The notes below the pieces were generated by a model. It was not told the DNA's origin. It saw nothing but the letters and a program-made list of their open reading frames with translations, and did no database searches. Shown here piece after piece: positions 24,106 through 33,258 of a DNA stretch of 64,000 nucleotides. The DNA is from Phaeodactylibacter xiamenensis (GTDB taxonomy: Bacteria; Bacteroidota; Bacteroidia; Chitinophagales; Saprospiraceae): NCBI RefSeq assembly GCF_000759025.1, contig NZ_JPOS01000029.1, positions 184,694-248,693 on the forward strand. Reading direction: 5' to 3'. Position 1 is the stretch's first letter; the number at the start of each line of letters is the position of its first letter. A program made the translations under genes and the position numbers.

Positions 24106-25539
24106 CTACTTTCCTTTGCCCTGCAGGAGCACCAGCAGGGTGTAGAACATGATTTTAAAGTCCAGTGCCAGAGACATATTCTCAATGTAAAGAATGTCAA
24201 ACTTCAGCCGCTGTAGCATTTGGTCCAGGTTGGAAGCATAGCCATATTTTACCTGTCCCCAGGAGGTGATTCCAGGGCGTACCTTGAGCAGGTGTTTGTA
24301 GTGCGGGGCTTCTTTGGTGATCAGGTCAATGAAATACTGCCGTTCCGGCCGCGGGCCAACGAGCGACATGTCCCCTTTCAGCACATTCCAGAACTGCGGC
24401 AGCTCATCCAGCCGCCACTTGCGCATCACTGCTCCCCAGGGCGTGCATCGGTTGTCGGTATCGGAGCTTAGTTGTGGCCCATCCTTTTCTGCATCTGTAA
24501 ACATAGACCGGAATTTGTAGATCATAAAGGGCTTGCCGTTCAGCCCGATGCGTTCCTGCTGAAAAATAATGGGGCCCTGTGAGGACAAGCGTACCCGGGT
24601 GGCAATGTACAGGTACAGGGGCGATAGGATCAACAACATCATCGCGGAGGCCGTCAGGTCAATAAGCCGCTTGACCAGGCGTTGCCACTTCGGCATCAGG
24701 TCCTGCCGGATTTCGATGAGTACTGCCCCGTAAATGTGGCTCATCTTTACGGTGCCCAGCATAATATCGTACATGTCCGGGATGATCTTGACCAGCACCT
24801 GCTCATCAAAATCGAACAGGATATTAAGCAGCTCCCTGAGGCGGTTGTGCTCTGAGGTCTCAATAGCGATGATGACCTCTTCTATATTCAGGTCTATGAT
24901 ACTTTGCTCCAGTACATCCATACCGCCAATGCGGGGTAGGTGAGCGGCCAGTTCCTCCTCTTCTGTACCGTTCAGGCTGATGAAGCCGATAAACTTATTG
25001 CCCAGCCCTTTCTCCCGGCCACTGATTTCTTCGTAGAGTTCCACGGCCTTTTGGTTACTGCCAATGATGAGCGTATTGTAGGTGATCAGGCCTTTCTTGA
25101 GGCGTTGGCTGGCGCGGGTCAGAATGTACATGCGCACCGTGGCCGTCAACAGGAAGTGCAGCAGGAATAGTGTGGTGAAGGAGGCCCGGTAGGTCGTGTA
25201 GTTGGTAACAAAGTCATCCAGAATGAGGGTGAAAAACAGGAAAGTGACCCCCAGAAAACTTAGGAAGAAGGTCCGGGCAAGCGTAGCCAGGCGGGAAAGG
25301 CGGTAAATATCCCGGTACTGATCAAAAATGGAGTAGAATAGCAACCATCCGGTAGGAATAACCAGTACGCCGTACCAGAAATTCGTATCCGTACTGATCA
25401 CCGACCAGTCCGGTTGAGGGGCTTCCAGCTGCTTGCGGTACACGAAAAAACAAGCCCAGGACAGCATGGCTGTAATGAAGTCTGCCACCTGATATTGCAA
25501 GGTGTGCAAACGGCGCTGTCGGTTCATGTTTTTTTGCAT
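24106..25539 (-). CDS. Polyprenyl glycosylphosphotransferase, exopolysaccharide initiation
   Basis: A 477-residue membrane protein of the WbaP/WcaJ type. The N-terminal half has four or five membrane helices (FITAMLSWACFFVY, FWYGVLVIPTGWLLFYSIF, FFLSFLGVTFLFFTLIL, TTLFLLHFLLTATV) and a CoA-binding-like domain (YNTLIIGSNQKAVELYEEIS). The C-terminal sugar transferase domain starts at KRLIDLTASAMMLLILSPLY and contains QERIGLNGKPFMIYKFRSM, WRLDELPQFWNVLKGDMSLV, GPRPE and PGITSWGQV. It transfers a sugar-1-phosphate to undecaprenyl phosphate as the first step of polysaccharide synthesis. No other capsule genes adjoin it except possibly the dehydrogenase at 26598. Confidence 0.95.
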   Translation of the reverse strand: MQKNMNRQRRLHTLQYQVADFITAMLSWACFFVYRKQLEAPQPDWSVISTDTNFWYGVLVIPTGWLLFYSIFDQYRDIYRLSRLATLARTFFLSFLGVTFLFFTLILDDFVTNYTTYRASFTTLFLLHFLLTATVRMYILTRASQRLKKGLITYNTLIIGSNQKAVELYEEISGREKGLGNKFIGFISLNGTEEEELAAHLPRIGGMDVLEQSIIDLNIEEVIIAIETSEHNRLRELLNILFDFDEQVLVKIIPDMYDIMLGTVKMSHIYGAVLIEIRQDLMPKWQRLVKRLIDLTASAMMLLILSPLYLYIATRVRLSSQGPIIFQQERIGLNGKPFMIYKFRSMFTDAEKDGPQLSSDTDNRCTPWGAVMRKWRLDELPQFWNVLKGDMSLVGPRPERQYFIDLITKEAPHYKHLLKVRPGITSWGQVKYGYASNLDQMLQRLKFDILYIENMSLALDFKIMFYTLLVLLQGKGK

Positions 25540-25571
25540 GTAGATAAGTTGCTTGGTTCAGGACTGAGCAG

Positions 25572-26462
25572 TTAGAAATGCAACAGCTTTATATTATCCA
25601 TCAGGACTACTGCTTCATTCCGTACGAATTGCCCATTCTCAATAGGGATAAGAGCCTGAAAAACAATTTGGTATTCATCAAGCCCGGATTCCACAACGGC
25701 AGCGGAAAGGTTGAAGTAGATTTTTTTCCATTCCCCGGAAGCGTTGAAACCAGAAAGGAAAATAGCCTGCCCGTTGCCTATAGTCCCTGCATTGTCAAAG
25801 CCAATGATCCCGAAAGTAACCGGCACATCGGATTTATAGTCTACCTCCAGATATACGCTTGTGGTAAAAGGGCCGGTAAGGTCCGCGTAGCGCTCAAAGG
25901 TGGCTGCCTCTACAATGGCTGCGGAGGTGTCCAGCTCAATGCGAAGGGAGCGGCCTTCAAAGGCATCTTCATCTACAGATGACATTTGTGAAAGGCTGCC
26001 CCGTCGTATTTCGGAAAAGATCTGCGTCCCTTCATTAAAATCCTCAATAAAGGCAAATTTGGTGTTGTCGCTGTAGCGAAAGACCGGGCGGATGGTATCC
26101 GTGGTGTTGGGCCCCAGGTCAGCCTGTGTCTCAAAGTTGGCAAAGAAGGGGTAAATGTCAGGGCTGTTGCCCAGGCCATTGTCCTTTACGCCGGCCTGTA
26201 CCACAACTTCTGATACGCCCTCCTCCAGTACGGGCAGCGTAGCCGGCAATGCGTAGGCACCTACAAAGCTACCGTTTACAGACACCCAGGCTTCCGAGAT
26301 ATTTGAGGAAGCGGAGCCCTCGTCAGCAGCTGTTTGTACACTCACGGAAGGGATGTGAATGTACCCCGGAATGGGTTCTTCCGGATTGATGATTTCACAG
26401 CTGACCAACAAAGCGGCGGCTAAAATCAGAGCGGGTAAAAAGGATGAGTTTTGCTTTTTCAT
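25572..26462 (-). CDS. Lipoprotein of unknown function
   Basis: A 296-residue protein with a lipoprotein signal ending LVSC (residues ~8-22). The rest is beta-rich: a domain around residues 40-110 (VQTAADEGSASSNISEAWV, VNGSFVGAYALPATLPVLEE), then a jelly-roll-like segment (FIEDFNEGTQIFSEIRRGSL, SLRIELDTSA, TSVYLEVDYKSDVPVTFGII). It lies 32 bases before the glycosylphosphotransferase on the same strand, so it may be co-transcribed. It is probably surface or periplasmic; no family recognised. Confidence 0.75.
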   Translation of the reverse strand: MKKQNSSFLPALILAAALLVSCEIINPEEPIPGYIHIPSVSVQTAADEGSASSNISEAWVSVNGSFVGAYALPATLPVLEEGVSEVVVQAGVKDNGLGNSPDIYPFFANFETQADLGPNTTDTIRPVFRYSDNTKFAFIEDFNEGTQIFSEIRRGSLSQMSSVDEDAFEGRSLRIELDTSAAIVEAATFERYADLTGPFTTSVYLEVDYKSDVPVTFGIIGFDNAGTIGNGQAIFLSGFNASGEWKKIYFNLSAAVVESGLDEYQIVFQALIPIENGQFVRNEAVVLMDNIKLLHF

Positions 26463-26597
26463 AGCTTAATAGTTTGTCGGCTCTGGTAAGCAAGAGCCGG
26501 AATTTAGCGTCAAAGGTTGGGTGTTACAGGTGTTAAAACTCCAAAAACGTTGTCCGGCTTGCCTGATTACACCGGCTTCGTCAGTTAAATGACGAAG

Positions 26598-27602
26598 TCA
26601 GGAGGAGGACCTGGCAGCAATCAGCCGCTCCTCAATCTGGTCCATGATCTGATGCGCCAAATCCAGGGCGCGGTAACCATCTTCGATGCTGACTACCGGG
26701 CGTTCATCCCTTTCAATGCTATGGGCCAGGGATTCCAATTCCATTTTGATAGCATTAACCGGCGCGGTTTCAGGCATGGAGAGATGGATGTAGCGCTTGC
26801 CGCTCTGGGTTTCCAGCTCCATAAGGTTGTCCTGAGGTAGCTGAGTAGGGGCTGCATCCGTATCGTAAAGGCGGACGACCTGTGCTTCCTTTTCCAGGAA
26901 ATCGAGGCTGATGTAGGCGTCTTTCTGGAAAAAGCGCACCTTGCGCATCTGCTTCATAGAAATGCGGCTGGCGGTAAGATTGGCGATGCAGCCATTCTCA
27001 AACTCTATGCGTGCATTGCAAATATCGGCGCTCTCGCTTACCACCGGCACGCCACTTGCACTGATGGATTTCACCGGCGATTTCACGAGGCTTTGAATGA
27101 TGTCCAAATCGTGGATCATCAAATCCAGGATTACACTGACGTCCGTACCCCGAGGGTTGAAGACCGCCAGGCGGTGTGCCTCAATGAACATGGGGTTGAG
27201 TGGCTGATCGCCCAATGCCAGCAGTGCCGGGTTGAAGCGCTCCACATGGCCTACCTGCACCTTTACACCCTTTTCTTTGGCCAGTTGCAGCAGGGTTTTG
27301 GCTTCGTCCATGGTATTGGTCAGGGGCTTCTCTATAAAAAGGTGCTTGCCCTGCCCGATGACCCGTTTGGCGAGCGCGAAGTGGGTGGTGGTTGGTGTCA
27401 CGATATCGATCACATCCGCTGCAGCGATTAAAGCATCCAGGTCGGTCCAGCGCTGCACGCCATACTGTTCCTCTGCCTGCCGGGCGGCCGCATCATCGGG
27501 GTCATAGAAGCCAATCAGTTCGTAAGTCTCCTCCGCCAGCTGAATGCACTTGAGGTGGATTTTACCGAGGTGGCCGGTGCCCAAAACGCCAATCTTTAAC
27601 AT
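26598..27602 (-). CDS. Gfo/Idh/MocA-family NAD(P)-dependent dehydrogenase
   Basis: A 334-residue protein from ATG 27602 (MLKIGVLGTGHLGKIHLKCI); an earlier in-frame start at 27656 has no coding character. The Rossmann glycine motif GxGxxG is near the N-terminus. ADVIDIVTPTTTHFALAKRV and FIEKPLTNTMDEAK carry the conserved EKP lysine, and GHVERFNPALLAL and LDLMIHDLDIIQSLV are typical of WlbA-like nucleotide-sugar dehydrogenases. The likely role is oxidation of a sugar or sugar nucleotide, plausible next to the polysaccharide genes, but the substrate is not determined. Confidence 0.9.
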   Translation of the reverse strand: MLKIGVLGTGHLGKIHLKCIQLAEETYELIGFYDPDDAAARQAEEQYGVQRWTDLDALIAAADVIDIVTPTTTHFALAKRVIGQGKHLFIEKPLTNTMDEAKTLLQLAKEKGVKVQVGHVERFNPALLALGDQPLNPMFIEAHRLAVFNPRGTDVSVILDLMIHDLDIIQSLVKSPVKSISASGVPVVSESADICNARIEFENGCIANLTASRISMKQMRKVRFFQKDAYISLDFLEKEAQVVRLYDTDAAPTQLPQDNLMELETQSGKRYIHLSMPETAPVNAIKMELESLAHSIERDERPVVSIEDGYRALDLAHQIMDQIEERLIAARSSS

Positions 27603-27664
27603 AGGTGGTCCTTTTTTACGGCTGCAAAAGTAGGGGATTTTCGGCATATTCCCCATTTCACGGT

Positions 27665-27964
27665 TTACCGGTAGTACATCAGGATCGCCCCAAAGAGCGT
27701 GATCAGCGCAATCAGCACCGTAGCCATGCGCATGGAGTATTGTATATGGCTGGTGAAGGTCTCGATTTCCTCCCGCATATCCGGGTACTTGGGCATCACC
27801 TCAGCTTCCATTTTTTCTTTGTTGAACAAGTGCGCCGCGCCAAATTCCACCCGCGCCTTGATCAGCTTGCGGTAGCTCTTCAGCACCTTCACCCGGAAGT
27901 AGACATTGACAAACAGCATGGCCACAAACAGGCCGATAACGATAGATATGAGCAGGATGTACAT
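27665..27964 (-). CDS. Small two-helix membrane protein
   Basis: A 99-residue protein from the ATG at 27964; the upstream extension to 28096 is not coding-like. Two membrane helices at residues ~2-20 (YILLISIVIGLFVAMLFVNV) and ~80-96 (MATVLIALITLFGAILMYY) flank a charged helical domain (VLKSYRKLIKARVEFGAAHL). I recognise no family. Divergent to the M14 peptidase. Confidence 0.6.
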   Translation of the reverse strand: MYILLISIVIGLFVAMLFVNVYFRVKVLKSYRKLIKARVEFGAAHLFNKEKMEAEVMPKYPDMREEIETFTSHIQYSMRMATVLIALITLFGAILMYYR

Positions 27965-28114
27965 GGTCTGTAGATTCGTTGGTGGACAAAAATACGTTTC
28001 TGCGGGGGCTTTGGTTTGAAAAAGAGAGAATTCTGTTGCTGCTTTGAATGGCTTTGGCAACAATTCCCAAAAAATCCTCATTTTAAGGGCAAACAATAAC
28101 CAAAACCAACGCCA

Positions 28115-30697
28115 ATGAGTTGTAAGCCCACGCTGCTAGCCTGCCTGCTGGCCTTTTTTACCCAACTAAGCTTCGCACAGCAACCTTTAAGTTACTACCT
28201 GCCGGATATCGAATACGATGAACGCATCCCGACTCCGGAGTCCTTCTTCGGGCATCAAATTGGGGAGTGGCACCTGAGCCATGATAAACTGGTGTACTAC
28301 ATGAAGGCGTTGGCGGAAGCCTCTCCCCGGGTGACGTATACCGAGTATGCCCGCAGTTACGAAGGTCGCCCTTTGCTTTACCTGACTATCACCTCCCCGG
28401 ATAATCAGGATCGGCTGGACAAAATACAGGCGCAGCATGTGGCCCTTTCCAACCCGGAAACCAACCGCAAGCCTGGAAAGGAGCAGCCGGTAGTCCTCTA
28501 TCAGGGCTTTAGCATACATGGCAATGAAGCTAGCGGGGGCAACGCAGCGCCCCTGGTCGCCTATTACCTGGCGGCAGGGCAGAGCCCGGAAGTCCTGCAA
28601 ACCCTGAATGAAGCGGTTGTTCTGCTCGACCCCTGCTTCAACCCGGATGGCTTCCACCGCTTTTCCACCTGGGTAAATATGCATAAGAACCTGCACCTCA
28701 CTCCCAACCCTCAGGATCGGGAGTACGACGAAAGCTGGCCCGGCGGCCGCACCAATCACTACTGGTTTGACCTCAACCGCGACTGGCTGCTGGTACAGCA
28801 TCCGGAAAGCCGGGGCCGCATTGAGGTTTTCCATCAATGGAAGCCCAATGTGCTGACGGACCACCACGAAATGGGCTCCAATGCGACCTTCTTCTTTATG
28901 CCGGGTATTCCGTCCCGGACCAACCCCATTACTCCGCCCCTGAATCAGGAGCTGACCGGGCGCATCGGCAATTTTCATGCGGAAGCCCTGGACGACATCG
29001 GCTCCCTTTACTATACCAAGGAGAGCTACGACGATTTTTACTACGGCAAGGGCTCCACCTACCCGGATGCGAATGGCGGTATTGGGATCCTGTTCGAGCA
29101 GGCGAGCTCGCGCGGGCATGTGCAGGAGACGGAGAATGGCCTGCTGACTTTCCCCTTTACCATCCGCAATCAGGTACGCACGGCGCTTTCCACCCAAAAG
29201 GCGGGGGTGGCGCTGCGTCAGGACCTGCTGCAGTATCAGTATGATTTTTACCGGGACGGGCTGGAAGAAGCGCGGGGCGCTAAAGTCAAAGGCTACGTAT
29301 TTGGAGCACCGGAAGACCCGGTACGGACTTCGGCTTTTCTCGATCTTTTGCTGAAGCATAAAGTGCAGGTCTATCAGCTGGAGCGGGAGGTGGAAGCTGA
29401 AGGGGTGGTGTATGCGCCGGGTCAGAGCTATGTGGTGCCTGCAGAACAGGCGCAGTACCGGCTGGTGAGAGGCATGTTTGAGACCATGACCTCCTTTACC
29501 GACAGTATTTTTTACGATGTGTCCAGTTGGACGCTGCCCTTGGCTTTTGGCATGGACTACGCGGAGCTTGGCGATGGGCAGTTTAGCAATCGCTTGCTTG
29601 GTCAGCTCGTAGAGGCGGTACCGGAAGCTGCTTTTGCTGCTCCGGAGCAAAGTGCCTACGCTTATCTGCTGGAATGGGAAAGCTACTGCGCTCCGAAAGC
29701 GTTGTACCAGATTCAGGCAGCTGGCCTGCGCACCAAAGTCGCTACCGAACCCTTTGTGTTAAATGGAAAGGCCTATCAGCGGGGCACAATTTTGGTACCC
29801 GTTCAAAATCAGGAAAAGTCTGCCACTGAAATCCATGAGCAAGTCAAAAAGGCAGGCGCAGGCTGTGCAGCCATCACCGCCGTCAGCACGGGGTTGACCC
29901 CAACCGGCATAGACCTCGGCAGCCGGAGTTTTGAACGGCTGGAGGCGCTGAAGGCCGCCCTGATCGTAGGGGAGGGCGTTTATGCCTATGAAGCTGGCGC
30001 GGCCTGGCACCTGCTCGATCAGCGCTACGGCATCCCGCTCACGATGCTGGAAACCGATGAACTTGGCCGGGCAGACCTGACGGATTTTAATACGATTATC
30101 ATGGTCAATGGCAGTTATGGCAGCATTAGCCAAAGCGGCAATAACAACCTGCGCGAATGGGTAAGCGATGGCGGTAACCTGATTGCTGTTAAATCCGCCA
30201 TTGACTGGGCAGACCGGCAGGGGTTAGCGAAGGTCAGTGCCATTGGAGATGCCCGGGAGGCGTCCGGGCAGCGACCTTATGAAAAGCTCGGTGCGGACCG
30301 GGGCTCTGATCGCATTGGTGGTGCCATTATGGAGATCGAAGCTGATCTGAGCCATCCACTGTTTTTTGGGTATTCCCGCTCCTCTATTCCTGTTTTCCAG
30401 CGGGGCACTACAGCCTATCGCCCCACCGACAACCGGTATGCCACGCCTGCCGTTTATGCGGAGCCACCTTTGATCAGCGGTTATGCCCGGCCGGAGCATG
30501 AGCGCAAGCTGGCGGGAGCTGCTGCCGCTATAGTCAGCGGTGCAGGGCAGGGACGGGTCATCTGCCTGCCTTTTGACCCCAATTTCCGGGCTTTTTGGTA
30601 CGGCACCAACCGTATTTTCGCCAACGCGCTTTTTTTTAGCGATGCAATTAGTGGCAGCGCAGTGGAGCGGGCGAGTGGAAAGCCGAACGGCCGGTAG
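28115..30697 (+). CDS. Secreted M14-family zinc carboxypeptidase
   Basis: An 860-residue protein with a signal peptide (MSCKPTLLACLLAFFTQLSF). The M14 zinc site is present: H135 and E138 in SIHGNEASGGNAAPL, followed by LLDPCFNPDGFHRF and FDLNRDWLLVQHPESRG. DHHEMGSNATFFF and GILFEQASSRGH, the latter with a candidate catalytic Glu, follow. The N-terminal catalytic region ends near residue 370. The C-terminal half (~400-850) resembles a glutamine-amidotransferase-like fold (YEAGAAWHLLDQRYGIPLTM, FNTIIMVNGSYGSIS, WVSDGGNLIAVKSAIDW) often fused to these peptidases in Bacteroidetes. Likely a periplasmic or secreted protein-degrading enzyme. No T9SS signal seen. Confidence 0.92.
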   Translation: MSCKPTLLACLLAFFTQLSFAQQPLSYYLPDIEYDERIPTPESFFGHQIGEWHLSHDKLVYYMKALAEASPRVTYTEYARSYEGRPLLYLTITSPDNQDRLDKIQAQHVALSNPETNRKPGKEQPVVLYQGFSIHGNEASGGNAAPLVAYYLAAGQSPEVLQTLNEAVVLLDPCFNPDGFHRFSTWVNMHKNLHLTPNPQDREYDESWPGGRTNHYWFDLNRDWLLVQHPESRGRIEVFHQWKPNVLTDHHEMGSNATFFFMPGIPSRTNPITPPLNQELTGRIGNFHAEALDDIGSLYYTKESYDDFYYGKGSTYPDANGGIGILFEQASSRGHVQETENGLLTFPFTIRNQVRTALSTQKAGVALRQDLLQYQYDFYRDGLEEARGAKVKGYVFGAPEDPVRTSAFLDLLLKHKVQVYQLEREVEAEGVVYAPGQSYVVPAEQAQYRLVRGMFETMTSFTDSIFYDVSSWTLPLAFGMDYAELGDGQFSNRLLGQLVEAVPEAAFAAPEQSAYAYLLEWESYCAPKALYQIQAAGLRTKVATEPFVLNGKAYQRGTILVPVQNQEKSATEIHEQVKKAGAGCAAITAVSTGLTPTGIDLGSRSFERLEALKAALIVGEGVYAYEAGAAWHLLDQRYGIPLTMLETDELGRADLTDFNTIIMVNGSYGSISQSGNNNLREWVSDGGNLIAVKSAIDWADRQGLAKVSAIGDAREASGQRPYEKLGADRGSDRIGGAIMEIEADLSHPLFFGYSRSSIPVFQRGTTAYRPTDNRYATPAVYAEPPLISGYARPEHERKLAGAAAAIVSGAGQGRVICLPFDPNFRAFWYGTNRIFANALFFSDAISGSAVERASGKPNGR

Positions 30698-30873
30698 CCC
30701 AAACTATCAAACCTGATTAATAGCAACAACCATGAAGGCCATATAAGCCCAATCCTATTTCCCGCCTTCGCTGCCACCGGATGTTGATCCGAAAGGGGTG
30801 GAAGGGGATATGCCGGAGGTAGCGCCTGAAGGAGCGGATATGGCCTCCTGACGTTACTGAGCTATCTTAACTC

Positions 30874-31656
30874 TTAACGGAGCCGTTGCAAGATCTCCTC
30901 TGGCGGGGGCTGTAATTTTTCCGTCTTACCTGCATAATCAAGGAGGTAAAGCACATGGCGCATTGCCGCAATTCTGGCGCGCTCCCGCTCATTGCCTTTG
31001 ACAACGAACCAGGGGTTGGCCTCAGTGGAAGTCTGTTCGAACATACGCGCTTTGTAAGCCGTAAAAGCATCCCATTTTTCCTGGGCAAGGAGGTCGACCG
31101 GGCTGACTTTCCATTGCTTAAGGGGGCTCGACAGGCGGTCTTCGATACGACTGCGCTGCACCTCGGCATCTATGGAAAACCAAAACTTGACCAGAGTAAT
31201 GCCATCATCGGTGAGCATGCGCTCCACGGTATTGACCTGCTGCATAAACAGCTCGTACTGCGCCTGCGTACAGAAGCCCATGACCGGCTCCACCACCGCC
31301 CGGTTGTACCAGCTGCGGTCAAAGAAGACCATTTCCCCGGCATTGGGCAACTGCCGGATATAACGCTGAAAATACCACTGCCCGCGCTCTTCCTCCGAAG
31401 GCTTGCCCAGGGCTACGATGCGGTAGTGGCGTGGGTTAAGAAATTGAGAAAAACGGGCAATCGCACTGCCCTTACCGGCGGTATCCCGGCCTTCAAAAAA
31501 AATCGCCAGCCGTTGCCCCTGCTCATGAATGTGCTTTTGCAATTTTAGCAGTTCCACCTGCAGGAAATACAACTCGTGTACATAGTCCGGATTGACCCCA
31601 TAGTGGCGCAGAACGTCCTCGTCAAACTGCTTGTCCTCTCCTTTTTTCAGGCTCAT
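30874..31656 (-). CDS. ppk2: Polyphosphate kinase 2
   Basis: A 260-residue PPK2 protein. The Walker A site is at residues ~55-63 (EGRDTAGKGSAI), and the lid/Walker B region follows (RGQWYFQRYIRQLPNAGEMV, FFDRSWYNRAVVEPVMGF). The end has KFWFSIDAEVQRSRIEDR and PLKQWKVSPVD. PPK2 enzymes phosphorylate nucleotides with polyphosphate; the subclass cannot be told. The length is that of a one-domain enzyme. Its ATG overlaps the stop of the upstream GNAT-nitrilase gene (TAATG), so the two are translationally coupled. Confidence 0.93.
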   Translation of the reverse strand: MSLKKGEDKQFDEDVLRHYGVNPDYVHELYFLQVELLKLQKHIHEQGQRLAIFFEGRDTAGKGSAIARFSQFLNPRHYRIVALGKPSEEERGQWYFQRYIRQLPNAGEMVFFDRSWYNRAVVEPVMGFCTQAQYELFMQQVNTVERMLTDDGITLVKFWFSIDAEVQRSRIEDRLSSPLKQWKVSPVDLLAQEKWDAFTAYKARMFEQTSTEANPWFVVKGNERERARIAAMRHVLYLLDYAGKTEKLQPPPEEILQRLR

Positions 31657-33185
31657 TACTTCTTTAGTTTTACCTCGTAGAGGTCTTTGCGCCGGTCTTT
31701 GAGCGTATTCACACTACCGTATTCGTGCAGCTCTTTGAGCAGTTCCAGGTTGACATCCGCAATCACCGTCATTTCGGTATTAGGAGTAGCCTCAGAACGG
31801 ATGGCATTGGTAGGGAATGCAAAGTCGGAAGGGGTAAAGATGGCAGACTGAGCGTAGTTGATGTCCATATTATTAACGCGGGGCAGATTGCCCACTGCCC
31901 CCGCCATGATGACATAGCACTCATTTTCGATCGCCCGCGCCTGCGCACAGAGCCGGACCCGGTTGTAGCCATTCTGTGTATCGGTGAGGAATGGCACGAA
32001 GAGCAGCTGCATGCCCTGATCTGCGTAGATGCGGGCCAGCTCCGGAAATTCCACATCGTAGCAGATGAGAATGCCCACCTTGCCGCAATCAGTATCAAAG
32101 ACTTTCAGCTCACTGCCTCCCTTCATGCCCCAGGCGTCCCGCTCAGAAGGTGTGATGTGTACTTTCTGGTATTTTTCCCATGTGCCATCGCGCCGGCACA
32201 GGTAAGACACATTATAAAGGTGCCCATCCTCTTCTACTTTAGGCATACTGCCTGTAATGATGTTGACGTTGTAGCTGACGGCAAACTCCGTGAATTTCTC
32301 GCGCAGGGCATTGGTATACCCGGCCAGTTCCCGTATGGCACGAGCCTCCCCCAGGTGGTTGTAATCTGCCATAAGGGGCGCTTCGAAAAACTCCGGGAAC
32401 AGGATGAAATCGGACTGATAGTCGCTCACGGCGTCTACAAAGTACTCCACCTGCCGGATGAGGGCATCAAAGTTGGGAAACAAGCGCATCTGCCACTGTA
32501 CGATACCGATACGCACATCCGATTTAGGGACATTGATGAGCTTTTCCTCTTCCTGATAGTAGATGTTGTTCCATTCCAGCAGGGTGGCATACTCTTTCGA
32601 GGCTTTGTCCTCCGGCAGGTAATTTTGAATGATTTTACGGACGTGGAAATCATTGGACAGCTGAAAGGTCAGGGTGGGATCGTAGATTTCCCGCATCTTC
32701 ACCTGATTGATGTACTCCCGTGGCGTCAGCTCATCGGCATATTCCCTGTATTTGGGGATACGCCCACCGGCGATGATGGAGCGCAGGTTGAGGGATTCGC
32801 AGAGTTCCTTGCGGGCATCATACAGCCGCCGCCCCAGGCGCATGCCCCGGAACTCCGGGTGCACAAACAGCTCAATGCCGTAGAGCACATCTCCGTTTTC
32901 ATCGTGCGTATTGAAGGTCTCGTTGCCGGTAATCTGATCGTAGGTGTGTTTATCGCCATACTTGTCATAGTTGACGATGATAGAAAGCGCACAGGCCGCC
33001 ACTTTATCGTCAACGACTACGCAAAGCTGCCCTTCCGGAAAAACCTTGAGCAGTTTTTGTATGGCCTTTTTATTCCAGTGCGTCACCCCACCGCCCGAAT
33101 AGGCTTGGATCATCGCCTCTTTCAGGCCGATGTAATCATCCAGGGTGAGGTTGCGGAGTTCTATTTTCTTTGTTGCGACTTCCAT
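31656..33185 (-). CDS. GNAT acetyltransferase / carbon-nitrogen hydrolase fusion
   Basis: A 509-residue protein. Residues 1-~200 are a GNAT domain (NLTLDDYIGLKEAMIQAY, YGIELFVHPEFRGMRLGRRL with the acetyl-CoA loop RGMRLG). Residues ~220-490 are a nitrilase-type domain with the Glu-Lys-Cys triad: E in FILFPEFFEAPL, K in YQKVHITPSERD and C in GILICYDVEFPELAR. Such fusions are widespread in Bacteria and are annotated as bifunctional amidases; the substrate is unknown. The stop codon shares a base with the PPK2 start. Confidence 0.93.
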   Translation of the reverse strand: MEVATKKIELRNLTLDDYIGLKEAMIQAYSGGGVTHWNKKAIQKLLKVFPEGQLCVVVDDKVAACALSIIVNYDKYGDKHTYDQITGNETFNTHDENGDVLYGIELFVHPEFRGMRLGRRLYDARKELCESLNLRSIIAGGRIPKYREYADELTPREYINQVKMREIYDPTLTFQLSNDFHVRKIIQNYLPEDKASKEYATLLEWNNIYYQEEEKLINVPKSDVRIGIVQWQMRLFPNFDALIRQVEYFVDAVSDYQSDFILFPEFFEAPLMADYNHLGEARAIRELAGYTNALREKFTEFAVSYNVNIITGSMPKVEEDGHLYNVSYLCRRDGTWEKYQKVHITPSERDAWGMKGGSELKVFDTDCGKVGILICYDVEFPELARIYADQGMQLLFVPFLTDTQNGYNRVRLCAQARAIENECYVIMAGAVGNLPRVNNMDINYAQSAIFTPSDFAFPTNAIRSEATPNTEMTVIADVNLELLKELHEYGSVNTLKDRRKDLYEVKLKK

Positions 33186-33258
33186 GTTTCGATTGTTGTA
33201 CTTCGAATAAACGAGCGGGCAGTGGCCCTTGTTGAGTCTGGTATTAAATTCAGCCCAG

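Noticed and set aside
28187..29650. Minus-strand frame of 487 residues
   Set aside because: It is a shadow of the M14 peptidase; His/Arg-rich with no domain.
30698..30873. Ser/Gly/Pro-rich short minus-strand frame after PPK2
   Set aside because: It has no start codon and an in-frame stop directly upstream.
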